Positions 25,553 to 33,633 are shown, numbered from the stretch's first letter. The stretch is 49,264 bases of DNA from Eubacterium sp. (GCA_017420535.1 JAFOIV010000083.1:1-49264), one strand, 5' to 3'. Numbers and translations: made by a program. Notes: generated by a model not told the origin, from the letters alone.

Positions 25553-26017
25553 ATGGAAAAAAATCTTCTTTCAGAAGTTTATTCCAAATTAAGAATACTT
25601 TATTATAGAGATGTCTTTAGAAGAATTCAGAACCGTGAACTTTCACTTACTACTACTGAGGCCTACTGTATTGAGATAATTGGTGCTTTAGGAAAACCGA
25701 CTATCAATGAATTTGCAAGCTTCATCGGTATTTCATCTCCAAATGCGACCTATAAGGTTAATTCTCTTATTAAAAAGGGATATCTTAAGAAACAGCAGTC
25801 AGGAACTGATAAGAGAGAATTTATCCTTGAAGTTACATCTAAGTATTATAAATACTGGAATATTAACGAAAAATATATGGATATAGTAGAGCAGAGACTT
25901 AAAGAGAAGTTATCCCCAGAGGAATATGAAAGTTTCAATGGAGTTCTTCAAAAAGCATTAGACGAAATTCTTCCTGCATTAACTTTAAAAGAAGAAAAGA
26001 ATACAAAAGACAAATAA
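25553..26017 (+). CDS. MarR-family transcriptional regulator (FabT-like candidate)
   Basis: The start is MEKNLLSEVYSKL, after TAGGAGA, giving 154 residues. The winged helix-turn-helix is seen in INEFASFIGISSPNATYKVNSLIKKGYLKK followed by the wing QSGTDKREFILEVT. It starts 2 bases after the fabZ stop, so it is translated with the fab enzymes. In streptococci the MarR protein FabT represses fab genes in response to acyl-ACP; this protein's position supports the same job, but here it is the last gene rather than the first. Palindromes in the divergent fab leaders are possible targets. A terminator follows. Confidence 0.85.
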   Translation: MEKNLLSEVYSKLRILYYRDVFRRIQNRELSLTTTEAYCIEIIGALGKPTINEFASFIGISSPNATYKVNSLIKKGYLKKQQSGTDKREFILEVTSKYYKYWNINEKYMDIVEQRLKEKLSPEEYESFNGVLQKALDEILPALTLKEEKNTKDK

Positions 26018-26025
26018 TGGAGTAT

Positions 26026-26066
26026 AATAGAAGCTGGAGCATGAAGTTGTTCTGGCTTCTATTTTT
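26026..26066 (+). terminator. Terminator or attenuator after the fab cluster
   Basis: AATAGAAGC and GCTTCTATT form a 9-bp stem with a 20-base loop, followed by TTT. It lies between the MarR gene and the small alarmone synthetase gene. A TATAAT (26023-26028) overlaps the left arm, but I see no good -35. The alarmone synthetase may be expressed by read-through. Confidence 0.6.
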
Positions 26067-26084
26067 AATTAAAGGGGTGTTAAG

Positions 26085-26720
26085 ATGAGTGAAGATAATT
26101 TAAATAATAACTCCATTTATGGGGAATATAAAGTAGTCCTTGAGACTATAATGAACAGACTATGCGCCAAATTTGAGGAAATGAATGAGGCTGTGTTTAA
26201 TGAAACAGGCGATCACCTCTATGAACATCTTACATCAAGAATTAAATCTGATGACTCTATGAGAGAAAAATGTGAAAGAAGAGGTTTTAAACCTGATGCT
26301 TATTCAGCGGTACATTTGCTGAGAGATGCTATTGGAATAAGGATAATAACATCTTTTAGAGAAGATATATATGCAATAATCGAGGCCATAAGAAAATTTG
26401 ATAATTGCCAGATATTAGAAGAGAAAGATTATATCAAGCATGCCAAGGATAATGGCTATAGAAGTTATCATATGATACTGGCATATAAAGCAGAATTTGA
26501 AGATCCTGAAGGAAATAATCCAGGAGAGTTCTTTGTAGAGATTCAGCTTAGGACCATTGCTATGGATTCCTGGGCCAGTCTTGAACATAAGATGAGATAT
26601 AAGAAAAACATTAAAAATCAGAACCTGATAGAACAGGAATTAAAGAGATGTGCAGATGAACTTGCATCCTGTGATGTCTCTATGCAGACAATCAGAAGAC
26701 TTATAAAAGAATCAGACTAG
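26085..26720 (+). CDS. Small alarmone synthetase, RelA/SpoT domain (first copy)
   Basis: This 211-residue protein carries only the (p)ppGpp synthetase domain, without a hydrolase domain or C-terminal regulatory domains. Motifs: LTSRIKSDDSMREKCERRG (ATP-binding basic loop), GIRIITSFREDIY, DYIKHAKDNGYRSYHMI (G-loop) and FFVEIQLRTIAMDSWASLEHKMRYKK (catalytic Glu). It makes ppGpp/pppGpp from ATP and GDP/GTP. The usual DIAGIR motif is DAIGIR here. It lies 67 bases after the fab-cluster MarR gene and 16 bases before a response regulator. A second copy is about 4 kb downstream. Confidence 0.92.
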   Translation: MSEDNLNNNSIYGEYKVVLETIMNRLCAKFEEMNEAVFNETGDHLYEHLTSRIKSDDSMREKCERRGFKPDAYSAVHLLRDAIGIRIITSFREDIYAIIEAIRKFDNCQILEEKDYIKHAKDNGYRSYHMILAYKAEFEDPEGNNPGEFFVEIQLRTIAMDSWASLEHKMRYKKNIKNQNLIEQELKRCADELASCDVSMQTIRRLIKESD

Positions 26721-26736
26721 AATGAGGTAAATAATT

Positions 26737-27417
26737 TTGAGAATATTACTTGCAGAAGATGAAAAAGACCTTTCAAGAGCTATAGCTACAGTTCTTAGAA
26801 TGAAAGAAAAATATGACGTGGATCAGGCATATGATGGAGTTGAAGCAGTAAGGCTTGCCAGAGAAAATGCATATGATGCCATGGTGTTTGATATAATGAT
26901 GCCTCGTAAAGATGGAATAGAGGCACTTAAAGATATTAGAAAGACAGGAGATAATACTCCTGTGATCCTGCTGACTGCCAAAGCTGAATTAGATGACAGG
27001 GTGGTGGGACTTGATGCGGGAGCTGATGATTATCTGGCAAAGCCATTTGCTATGGAAGAATTACTTGCAAGGCTTCGCGCCATGATGCGCCGTGCATCAA
27101 ATTATACTCCAAAGAAGCTTAGCCTTGGAAATATTAGCCTTGATGTGGAAGCTGAAGAGATGAAGGCTGTTAATTCCATAAGTATCAACAAGAAGGAAGC
27201 AAGGATGATGGAACTCTTCATGACCAATCCTGAGAAGAGCATCACCACTGAAGAATTTTTAAGCCATATCTGGGGGGATGAGAAGGATGTTGAGGATGGC
27301 GTTGTATGGATCTATATTTCTTATCTTAAGAATAAATTAGAAGCCATAAGCGCAGACTATACAATACGCGGTGAAATGGGAAGTGACTTTACATTTACAA
27401 AGATTCTTAAAGCATAA
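26737..27417 (+). CDS. OmpR-family response regulator
   Basis: A TTG start (MRILLAEDEKDLSRA) gives 226 residues. The receiver domain has Asp8 acidic pocket, Asp52 phospho-acceptor (FDIMMPRKDG), Thr80 and Lys102 (LAKPF). The C-terminal winged-helix DNA-binding domain covers about 125-224 (SLGNISLDVEAEEM...ISYLKNKLEA). It is followed after 12 bases by its histidine kinase, so they form a two-component system. The signal and target genes are unknown. The conserved family N-terminus leaves no better ATG. Confidence 0.95.
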   Translation: MRILLAEDEKDLSRAIATVLRMKEKYDVDQAYDGVEAVRLARENAYDAMVFDIMMPRKDGIEALKDIRKTGDNTPVILLTAKAELDDRVVGLDAGADDYLAKPFAMEELLARLRAMMRRASNYTPKKLSLGNISLDVEAEEMKAVNSISINKKEARMMELFMTNPEKSITTEEFLSHIWGDEKDVEDGVVWIYISYLKNKLEAISADYTIRGEMGSDFTFTKILKA

Positions 27418-27429
27418 GGATAATTATCT

Positions 27430-28710
27430 ATGGAGAAAAAGATAAAGAAAAAATTCATAGCGGTTGCCACCATATCCATTTTTACGGTTCTTCTAATAGT
27501 GCTGGGAATCATAGATATCATCAGTGTTGCAAATGTAAGAAAGGAAGTTTTTTTGGTTCTTAAATATATTGCTGATAACAGTGGTACGATTCCTTATGAT
27601 ACTGTGGAAGAGGATGAGGATGGCGACGACAGGAACAGGCCCTTCCTTACTGAAATCTCCCTTTTTGAGAAGGAATTCAGTATAACCCAGGAAGGAAAGT
27701 ATGAGGTCAGATATTTTACAGCGGTTTCAGATGAAAGCGGTATTGTAAAAAGCCTTGATATGAATCATATTGCAGCGGTTAGTCAGAGCGATGCAGCCCT
27801 CTATACTGTTCAGGCGGTGTTATCCCCTGTATCTAAGGACATCTTAAGAAAAGGCACTTCTCATTATGCCTATCTTAGAAGAAAACTTAAGAGTGGCGGT
27901 TATATGGTAATATTTATAGATTGTTCAAGGCAGGTTAGTTCAGTTTATGCCACAGTTAAGTTTTCACTTTATATAGGACTTGCCTGTATGGTGCTGTTCT
28001 TTATAATCGTAAGCATATTTGCCGGATATGCCATGGCGCCGATAATCAACAATATGGAAAGCCAGAAGCAGTTTATAACAAATGCAAGTCATGAATTAAA
28101 AACGCCTCTTGCGGTTATCAGAGCTAATACTGAAGTTATGGAGATGGTAGAGGGAAAGAGTGAGTGGACTGAAAGTACCAAAAAGCAGATCCAGCGTATG
28201 TCGGAGCTTATATCACAGCTTATAACTCTTTCTAAACTTCAGGAGAAAGATGCAGTTAAACTTGTGGAAGTTGATTTTACCAAGGAAACAAAGGATGTTA
28301 CCGGGGACTTTAAGACAGTAGTTGAAAACGATGGGAAACATTTTTCTACAAAAATTGCAGAAGGGGTAAAATGTCACGCAGACGAGAAAGGTCTTCATGA
28401 GCTTATTTCCATACTTTTAGATAACGCAGCAAAGTATTGCGATGAAGGAGGAGAGGTTTCAGTTACCCTTACAAAACGTGGAAAACTAGGAGGAATCCTT
28501 ACAGTTGCAAATTCCTATAAAGAGGGTGAAGAAATCGATTATGAGAAATTTTTTGAAAGATTTTATAGGGAGGACAGCTCTCACAATCAGGAATCAAAGA
28601 AAGGCTACGGCATAGGTCTTTCTATGGCCCAGAATCTTACTGAGATGTTCAGGGGACGAATAAGTGCAAAATATCATGATGGTATGATATATTTTATAGT
28701 AACATTATAG
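27430..28710 (+). CDS. Two-component sensor histidine kinase
   Basis: The 426-residue membrane kinase has TM1 at about 9-33, an extracytoplasmic sensor of about 140 residues (rich in acidic residues near 60-70) and TM2 at about 178-202. The HisKA domain carries phospho-acceptor His221 (NASHELKTPLAVI). The ATPase domain shows LLDNAAKYC (N box) and GYGIGLSMAQN (G box). It pairs with the response regulator just upstream. The sensed signal is not evident. No HAMP domain of full length is obvious between TM2 and HisKA. Confidence 0.95.
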   Translation: MEKKIKKKFIAVATISIFTVLLIVLGIIDIISVANVRKEVFLVLKYIADNSGTIPYDTVEEDEDGDDRNRPFLTEISLFEKEFSITQEGKYEVRYFTAVSDESGIVKSLDMNHIAAVSQSDAALYTVQAVLSPVSKDILRKGTSHYAYLRRKLKSGGYMVIFIDCSRQVSSVYATVKFSLYIGLACMVLFFIIVSIFAGYAMAPIINNMESQKQFITNASHELKTPLAVIRANTEVMEMVEGKSEWTESTKKQIQRMSELISQLITLSKLQEKDAVKLVEVDFTKETKDVTGDFKTVVENDGKHFSTKIAEGVKCHADEKGLHELISILLDNAAKYCDEGGEVSVTLTKRGKLGGILTVANSYKEGEEIDYEKFFERFYREDSSHNQESKKGYGIGLSMAQNLTEMFRGRISAKYHDGMIYFIVTL

Positions 28711-28732
28711 TGCTAAAGGAAAGGGACATGAA

Positions 28733-29521
28733 ATGAATACAACACTTGAAGCATTTGAATTTATAGACTCAAAGACAGTTAGGGACCACGTGGTTCAGGA
28801 ATATAAAGCTGACAGATTTCTTCCAACTATAGAAGATCTTATTACATTAGTCTGGAATTCCAATAATGATATTGATATGAAACAGGCTTATTTTATGAGT
28901 CTTAATAATGAAATCGCAGATGAGGTAGTAAAGCGCTTCGAAGCTGTGAGAAATTATATTCAAAATGAACATAAGGATGAAGTTTATTGTCTTATCGTAA
29001 ATGATAAATTCTATGGAGTATATAAACTTTTTTCATCAGCAAAGATGCAGTATGAAGAATTTGCAGAAGATATAAGTGAGGATGCAGATATTGCTCTTGA
29101 AATGTATAATTCAGTTGACAGTACATTTCGCGGGATAATCCGTCTTGATCATTCTTTTGCTATTACTGATTTTGATTTTACTCTTGATGTTATAAAAGAA
29201 GAAAAACTCTGGGATAATAAAAAAATAGATGAGATAAGAAGCAAATATGTTAAGATTCCGCATCCATTTGCTGTAGGAGACATTGTTTCCAGACCAGGAG
29301 ACTTTAATCTTTATATGGTAATGAATGAAGAACTTCCAGATACATTTGATGAGGACGCAGAAGAGAGAGATCTTAATTATGGTGATGCAGAGCTTCTTTG
29401 CCGTGTTTATACTGATGAAGAAGAAGATAAGGGTATTACTTACGATGATCTTTCAGATGAGGAAAAGAAGGATCCGGAAGATAAATGCCTGATTCATGTA
29501 ACAGAATTAGAATTTGATTAA
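28733..29521 (+). CDS. Acidic soluble protein of unknown function
   Basis: The 262-residue, strongly acidic protein has no signal peptide or membrane helix and no motif I recognise. The C-terminal 60 residues are especially rich in Asp/Glu (DEDAEERDLNYGD, EEEDKGITYDDLSDEEKKD). A segment FAVGDIVSRPGDFNLYMVMN could be a small beta-barrel. It starts 22 bases after the kinase with an AAGGAAAGGGA site, so it is probably in the same transcript. It ends next to the GC-rich palindromic element. Confidence 0.6.
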   Translation: MNTTLEAFEFIDSKTVRDHVVQEYKADRFLPTIEDLITLVWNSNNDIDMKQAYFMSLNNEIADEVVKRFEAVRNYIQNEHKDEVYCLIVNDKFYGVYKLFSSAKMQYEEFAEDISEDADIALEMYNSVDSTFRGIIRLDHSFAITDFDFTLDVIKEEKLWDNKKIDEIRSKYVKIPHPFAVGDIVSRPGDFNLYMVMNEELPDTFDEDAEERDLNYGDAELLCRVYTDEEEDKGITYDDLSDEEKKDPEDKCLIHVTELEFD

Positions 29522-29534
29522 AAAAACGTAAAAA

Positions 29535-29720
29535 AAACGTAGATATATATAGGTACCAGATATCTGACTCCGGCCCGGCTCTCGCCTTAGTTGCGGGGCC
29601 CCTTGCGGCCGCTTCGCTTGCTAAGCTCTCACTTCGCTTTTCAGCTCGTGAATCGCTAAGCACCGAGACCCGCAATGACCTGCGTCAGATATCTGGTACC
29701 TTTTTTAAATATCTACGTTT
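29535..29720. mobile_element. GC-rich palindromic intergenic element (MITE-like), no coding
   Basis: Nested inverted repeats define the ends: AAACGTAGATAT (29535-29546) with ATATCTACGTTT (29709-29720), and an 18-bp perfect arm beginning AGGTACCAGATATC (29551-29568) with its complement (29684-29701). The interior is about 63% G+C by my count (72 of 115), unlike the AT-rich surroundings, and has its own TTGCGGG/CCCGCAA pair and CTTCGCTT repeats. A minus-strand frame through it gives a Ser/Arg/Ala-rich string that I reject as a protein. Structure and composition suggest a non-autonomous mobile element or structured RNA. Confidence 0.65.
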
Positions 29721-29783
29721 ATATGCGTTTTTTATTTCTGTTTTATATCTACGTTTTATTTAGTTATGATTTACATAGTCGGG

Positions 29784-29812
29784 TTTATTGATTATGAAAG
29801 ATGGTATATAAT
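29784..29812 (+). promoter_or_regulatory. Candidate promoter of a short untranslated or leader RNA
   Basis: TTTATT, a 17-bp spacer and TATAAT (29807-29812) precede a stable hairpin but no gene for about 300 bases. The -35 is weak. It could start a small RNA or a long leader for the AraC gene. Confidence 0.35.
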
Positions 29813-29838
29813 GTTCTTTATATATCCCATAAAAGGAT

Positions 29839-29869
29839 ATAAGGCAGAGAACCAGAGTCTCTGCCTTAT
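29839..29869 (+). other. Stable hairpin in the long intergenic region
   Basis: A 12-bp perfect stem (ATAAGGCAGAGA and its complement) has a 7-base loop and no T-tract. Downstream, GAAGGTT (29878-29884)/AACCTTC (29918-29924) and TTAAAGAAG (29901-29909)/CTTCTTTAA (29921-29929) compete for the same bases, as in a switching leader. The rest of the 596-bp region outside the palindromic element and the AraC promoter holds nothing else I recognise. Confidence 0.45.
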
Positions 29870-29952
29870 ACATTAGTGAAGGTTAAAAGTATTTATATGA
29901 TTAAAGAAGATTTAGGGAACCTTCTTTAACAGGGGGCTAATTAAGTTTCGGA

Positions 29953-30002
29953 AACGTTTTACGTTCCGTTTACAGTTATTATAATACGACACAACCGGTT
30001 GT
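29953..30002 (+). promoter_or_regulatory. Promoter and candidate operator for the AraC-family gene
   Basis: TATAAT (29980-29985) has a poor -35 (TTTTAC, 17-bp spacer) lying inside the palindrome AACGT-TTT-ACGTT (29953-29965). A perfect 12-bp palindrome, ACAACCGGTTGT (29991-30002), begins where transcription should start. Two palindromes around a weak -35 are typical of a regulated promoter. The regulator is unknown; autoregulation by the AraC protein is possible. Confidence 0.5.
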
Positions 30003-30117
30003 AATTATACTACTATTCAGCAAAATATATCAAATTTTTGTGGCGTTTTTGTCGATTTTGTCGTAAAATAGAAAAGTAAAATATTGAAAATGCTATTTAA
30101 GTATCGGGGGTATTAGA

Positions 30118-30858
30118 ATGTCAGATATTAGAGATGAACTTACAAGGACGCTATTTTTTGAGAGGGAAAGTGAAGTTAAGCATCCTACATTTGAAAGAGA
30201 AATGGGGCTCTACAATTTGATAGGTGCTGGAAAGATTGATCAGATTGAAGAATATCAGAAAGATAAGCCTGCATCCAATGCAAAAGAGAGAGGGGTATTA
30301 TCTGAAGATCCAATCCGTAACACTATGTATCATTTTGTCGCAATGATAACTATGATCTCAAGGGTTTGCATAAACTACGGCCTTGAGCAGGACATTGCCT
30401 ATAAAATGAGTGATATTTTTATCAATAAAGCTGACCGCATGAAGAATATTGATGATATAATGAGAGTGCAGGATGAGATGATCCATCAGTATGCAAAGAC
30501 TATGGCTGAGATCAATAAGGTGAGAGTACATTCAAAACAGATCGTTCTTTGTCTTGATTATATCAGTGCAAACCTTCATGATAATGTATCAGTTACAGAA
30601 CTTGCAGATTATGTTAAACTAAATGAGACATATCTTTCTAAGTTATTTAAGAAAGAGATGGGACTTTCCATAAGTGAATATATTAGAAATAAGAAAGTAG
30701 AAGAGGCAAAGAGCCTGCTTAGATATTCGGACAAGACTAGTATTGAAATTGCAACAGATCTGGGATTTTCGTCACATAGTTACTTCATCAGTGTATTTAA
30801 GAAAGTAACTAATATGACTCCAAAGGAATATAGAAATAAACATTTTCGTACTATATAA
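30118..30858 (+). CDS. AraC-family transcriptional regulator
   Basis: The 246-residue protein has a C-terminal AraC/XylS DNA-binding domain with two helix-turn-helix motifs (about 148-246: LHDNVSVTELADYVKLNETYLSKLFKKEMG and SIEIATDLGFSSHSYFISVFKKV-TPKEYR). The N-terminal part (DPIRNTMYHFVAMITMISRVCINYGL) is an all-helical domain I have seen in Lachnospiraceae regulators; it is not a cupin arabinose-type sensor. It is preceded by a promoter with palindromes and followed after 36 bases by a small alarmone synthetase gene, suggesting one transcription unit. Target genes are unknown. Confidence 0.92.
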   Translation: MSDIRDELTRTLFFERESEVKHPTFEREMGLYNLIGAGKIDQIEEYQKDKPASNAKERGVLSEDPIRNTMYHFVAMITMISRVCINYGLEQDIAYKMSDIFINKADRMKNIDDIMRVQDEMIHQYAKTMAEINKVRVHSKQIVLCLDYISANLHDNVSVTELADYVKLNETYLSKLFKKEMGLSISEYIRNKKVEEAKSLLRYSDKTSIEIATDLGFSSHSYFISVFKKVTNMTPKEYRNKHFRTI

Positions 30859-30894
30859 ATCTCATATCTAGGTAAGCTTTAAAGATTTTAGGAT

Positions 30895-31569
30895 ATGAAT
30901 GAGATTATATTAGAGAATTCATCTATGTCATTAGACGAGATGGAGAGTTATGCAAAAGAGTTCACCCGCAGTGAGGAATTTGCAAAATATATGGCAATGT
31001 ACAGATGTGCCATTATGGAAATAGAGACAAAACTTAAGGTTCTTAATGAAGAATTTTCACTTCAGTATGACAGAAATCCATTTGAATCAATAGAGACAAG
31101 ACTTAAGAATCCTTTAAGTATAGTAGATAAGATGGTTAAGCGTAATGTTCCTCTTACTGTTGAAAATATGGAGAGAGATATTACAGATATTGCCGGAATA
31201 AGAGTAGTATGTTCTTTTAAAGAAGATTTATATAAACTTGCAGACCTGCTTGTTGAGCAGGATGATGTGTTACTTCTTTCCCGTAAGGATTATATTAAGA
31301 ATCCTAAGGATAATGGATATAGATCCTTACATCTCCTTCTTGATATACCTATTTTTTTGGCAGAAGGAAAAAAGCATATGAAGATCGAAGTGCAGTTCAG
31401 AACTATCGCTATGGATTTCTGGGCCAGCGTTGATCACAAATTGAAGTATAAGAAAGAAGTAAAATGTCCAGAAGAAGTTCAGGATAGATTAAAGAGATGT
31501 GCAGACATCCTGTCTGGCTTGGATGATGAAATGGAAGCTGTAAGAAAGAAGATAGATCGAGAGAACTAA
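30895..31569 (+). CDS. Small alarmone synthetase, RelA/SpoT domain (second copy)
   Basis: The 224-residue synthetase-only protein has motifs ESIETRLKNPLSIVDKMVKRN, DITDIAGIRVVCSFKEDLY, DYIKNPKDNGYRSLHLLL and IEVQFRTIAMDFWASVDHKLKYKK. It is closer to the consensus RelQ-type sequence than the first copy (intact DIAGIR and NPKDNGYRS). It would make (p)ppGpp without degrading it. An N-terminal extension of about 30 residues (MNEIILENSSMSLDEMESYAKEF) precedes the core, and the start lacks a strong ribosome binding site, so Met11 is an alternative. It sits between the AraC regulator and a SanA-like gene (1-base gap). Confidence 0.92.
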   Translation: MNEIILENSSMSLDEMESYAKEFTRSEEFAKYMAMYRCAIMEIETKLKVLNEEFSLQYDRNPFESIETRLKNPLSIVDKMVKRNVPLTVENMERDITDIAGIRVVCSFKEDLYKLADLLVEQDDVLLLSRKDYIKNPKDNGYRSLHLLLDIPIFLAEGKKHMKIEVQFRTIAMDFWASVDHKLKYKKEVKCPEEVQDRLKRCADILSGLDDEMEAVRKKIDREN

Positions 31570-31570
31570 T

Positions 31571-32236
31571 ATGAAATTTATAAAGATTTTTGTAAAGATT
31601 CTTATTCTGTTAGCAGGATTCTTCGTGATAGGAACATTTCTATTAAATGAATTCTTTTATTTTACAGAAAAGAGAAGTATCAAATCCGAAGAGGAAGTAA
31701 AGGATGAGGATGTTGATGCGATCCTTGTTCTTGGATGCAGTGTCTATAGTAATATGAAACCAAGCTCAATGCTTGAAGAAAGACTTAATAAAGTTATAGA
31801 AATCTATAATAATAATCCAACGAAGATTATTGTTAGTGGAGACCATTCTGATTACTATAATGAAGTTGAGGTAATGAAGAATTATCTTGTAGAAGCTGGA
31901 ATTCCTTCCACTGATATTTTTATGGATCATGAGGGTTATTCAACATATGCTTCTGTTTATAGAGCTGTAAAGAAATTTGGTGCAGAAAGACTTCTTATAA
32001 TAACTCAGGAATATCATCTTTACAGAGCACTTTATATTGCTGATGCTATGGGGATTGAAGCTATTGGTGTTGCAGCAGAAGGCTCAAAGTATAAAGGACA
32101 GATATGGAGAGATATAAGAGAGATATTTGCAAGGGATAAAGACTTTATCCAGTGTATTTTCCTTCCTAAGGACAAAGGAGATCTAACATTTGTTTCTCTT
32201 GCTTCAAATGGTGATGCCACCAACGAAAAGGAATAA
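31571..32236 (+). CDS. SanA/YdcF-like membrane-anchored protein (DUF218)
   Basis: The 221-residue protein has one N-terminal membrane helix (about 7-29). The DUF218 domain shows VDAILVLGCSVYSN..PSSMLEERL, KIIVSGDHSDYYNEVEVM and LLIITQEYHLYRALYIADAMG. Family members such as E. coli SanA and YdcF act in envelope integrity by unclear chemistry. It begins one base after the alarmone synthetase stop, so it is probably translationally coupled. The link between alarmone synthesis and an envelope protein is inference from position only. Confidence 0.88.
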   Translation: MKFIKIFVKILILLAGFFVIGTFLLNEFFYFTEKRSIKSEEEVKDEDVDAILVLGCSVYSNMKPSSMLEERLNKVIEIYNNNPTKIIVSGDHSDYYNEVEVMKNYLVEAGIPSTDIFMDHEGYSTYASVYRAVKKFGAERLLIITQEYHLYRALYIADAMGIEAIGVAAEGSKYKGQIWRDIREIFARDKDFIQCIFLPKDKGDLTFVSLASNGDATNEKE

Positions 32237-32287
32237 AATTAAAGCGGGTTAATATTAAAATTAAATAGTAAGGGTAAAAAACGAATC

Positions 32288-32851
32288 ATGGAACTTAAGA
32301 GTATAGAGAAAAAAGAAGAAGGAAAATTTATCACAAGATATGACCTTCATTATGAAACAGAAGATGGCTCTGCTAAAACATATGAGATAATCAGCAGAGA
32401 TAAAGAGATTGATTCTGAGGAAAGACTTAAGACGAAGAAGATTGATGCGGTAGTACTTATAATGACAACGCCAGATGAATCAAAGATTCTTCTTAATAAG
32501 GAATTCAGAATGGCTTGTGGTGACTGGGTTTATAATTTTCCAGCAGGACTTATAGAAGAAGGAGAGACTCCTGATATTGCAGCTGCAAGAGAATTATATG
32601 AAGAGACAGGTCTTAGGATCACTGAGATTGATGATAAGCTGGGACTCAGCTTCAGTGCAGTTGGTTTCTCAAATGAGAAGAATGCCTGCATAATAGGAAC
32701 TGCGGAAGGAACTATAAAACCTTCTAACAGCGAGTTTGAGGAAATAGAAGCAAACTGGTATACAAAGGAAGAAGTAAGAGAATTGCTCAGAACAAAGCCG
32801 TTTGCTGCAAGAACACAGGCGTATTGTTATCTTTGGTCTAGAGATTACTAA
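32288..32851 (+). CDS. Nudix hydrolase, ADP-ribose pyrophosphatase-like
   Basis: The 187-residue enzyme has the Nudix box G-x5-E-x7-REUxEExGU, seen as GLIEEGETPDIAAARELYEETG. The preceding NFPAG fits ADP-ribose pyrophosphatases, which hydrolyse ADP-ribose to AMP and ribose-5-phosphate. Substrate is not proved by the box alone. It lies 51 bases after the SanA-like gene. The stop is followed by copy B of the dispersed palindromic element. Confidence 0.88.
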   Translation: MELKSIEKKEEGKFITRYDLHYETEDGSAKTYEIISRDKEIDSEERLKTKKIDAVVLIMTTPDESKILLNKEFRMACGDWVYNFPAGLIEEGETPDIAAARELYEETGLRITEIDDKLGLSFSAVGFSNEKNACIIGTAEGTIKPSNSEFEEIEANWYTKEEVRELLRTKPFAARTQAYCYLWSRDY

Positions 32852-32879
32852 AACGGACGAAAGATTTTGATGAACGTAC

Positions 32880-32970
32880 GCCAAAATAGAATAGACGCGA
32901 AAGCGCCCCCTCCAGCGGGCTAAACATGCCCTTTGGAGGGGGCCTTTCACGTCTATTATTCTATTTTGGC
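32880..32970. repeat. Dispersed ~90-bp palindromic element, copy B
   Basis: This is the inverted-orientation partner of the element at 4436-4524. Ends are GCCAAAATA and TATTTTGGC; the inner stem is GCCCCCTCCA/TGGAGGGGGC; the loop contains GCGGGCTAAACATGCCCTTT, the complement of the other copy's loop with no change in the core. Similarity extends about 8 bases beyond the GCCAAAATA end (GAACG.ACGCC in both). Three inner base pairs differ from the other copy and all stay paired. Confidence 0.8.
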
Positions 32971-33166
32971 TGGGGTTGGCTACTTTGTGGTATGTTATAT
33001 GTATAGTTCCTTTGGCTGGGGGGCTATTTATAATAACTCAAAAGTTGAATATAACGCTTCGCACTGAATTTTTGGCATTTCGCTAGGTAACAACACACAA
33101 ATTAATTTTTTTATTTTATACTAGGTTTATCGAATTCGTTAACTTTTTATGCATAGGGGGGATTAG
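32971..33166. other. Intergenic stretch with nothing recognised
   Basis: The remainder of this 315-bp gap between the Nudix gene and the next small gene contains no convincing frame, hairpin or promoter. TATACT near 33117 could be a -10 for the next gene, without a good -35. Confidence 0.4.
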
Positions 33167-33577
33167 ATGAAAAAGAAGATTTTAATAGTAAGTATTATTC
33201 TTATTATATTTGCTATAGCAATAATAATTGTAAAAAAAATGAATCGAATTTTAAAGGATATAGATGCTAAAGAGGTTACAAGTATAAATGTGCATGATAT
33301 TGGTAAATACTATACTATAGATAAACAGGAAGATATAGAGTATTTTATTCAGAATTTAGCCCAAATGAATATAAAAATCCAGCCTCTTCCTCATAATGTA
33401 GATGGGGGAAAAGGTATTGAGATAATGAAGGATGATAAATTGTTGGTTGGAATAGGTTTAACGTCTGAGCGATTTAATATTAATGGTTTTTGTTTTTCCA
33501 TTGAAGATAAAGATTTTGATAGGATATGTGAGATTATTAATGAATTATCGTTAAATTATGAGGTCCATTATGATTAA
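33167..33577 (+). CDS. Small membrane-anchored protein of unknown function
   Basis: The 136-residue protein has an N-terminal membrane helix (about 5-23, MKKKILIVSIILIIFAI) followed by about 110 residues facing outside. No family is recognised; the pattern VTSINVHDIGKYYTID...DIEYFIQNLAQMNIK resembles small extracytoplasmic domains of Firmicutes that recur in paralogs. A purine-rich GGGGGGA precedes the ATG. It is AT-rich, flanked upstream by the dispersed palindrome and downstream by a strong hairpin, consistent with an accessory gene. Confidence 0.6.
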   Translation: MKKKILIVSIILIIFAIAIIIVKKMNRILKDIDAKEVTSINVHDIGKYYTIDKQEDIEYFIQNLAQMNIKIQPLPHNVDGGKGIEIMKDDKLLVGIGLTSERFNINGFCFSIEDKDFDRICEIINELSLNYEVHYD

Positions 33578-33633
33578 AAATGAAAAAATAGCGCGGCAAT
33601 AATAATAGAAGAAGGCTAGAAGAGGAAATAGCA

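Noticed and set aside
26022-26028. Promoter for the first alarmone synthetase based on TATAAT
   Set aside because: No acceptable -35 at 16-18 bp, and the hexamer lies in the arm of a terminator-like hairpin.
29436-29675. Minus-strand frame of 79 codons through the GC-rich element
   Set aside because: It is Ser/Arg/Ala-rich, has no ribosome binding site, overlaps the end of a plus-strand gene, and results from reading the palindromic element.
29521-30117. Riboswitch of a known class in the long intergenic region
   Set aside because: Stems are present but I cannot match a conserved core of any known riboswitch, and the downstream gene is a regulator, not a metabolic or transport gene.
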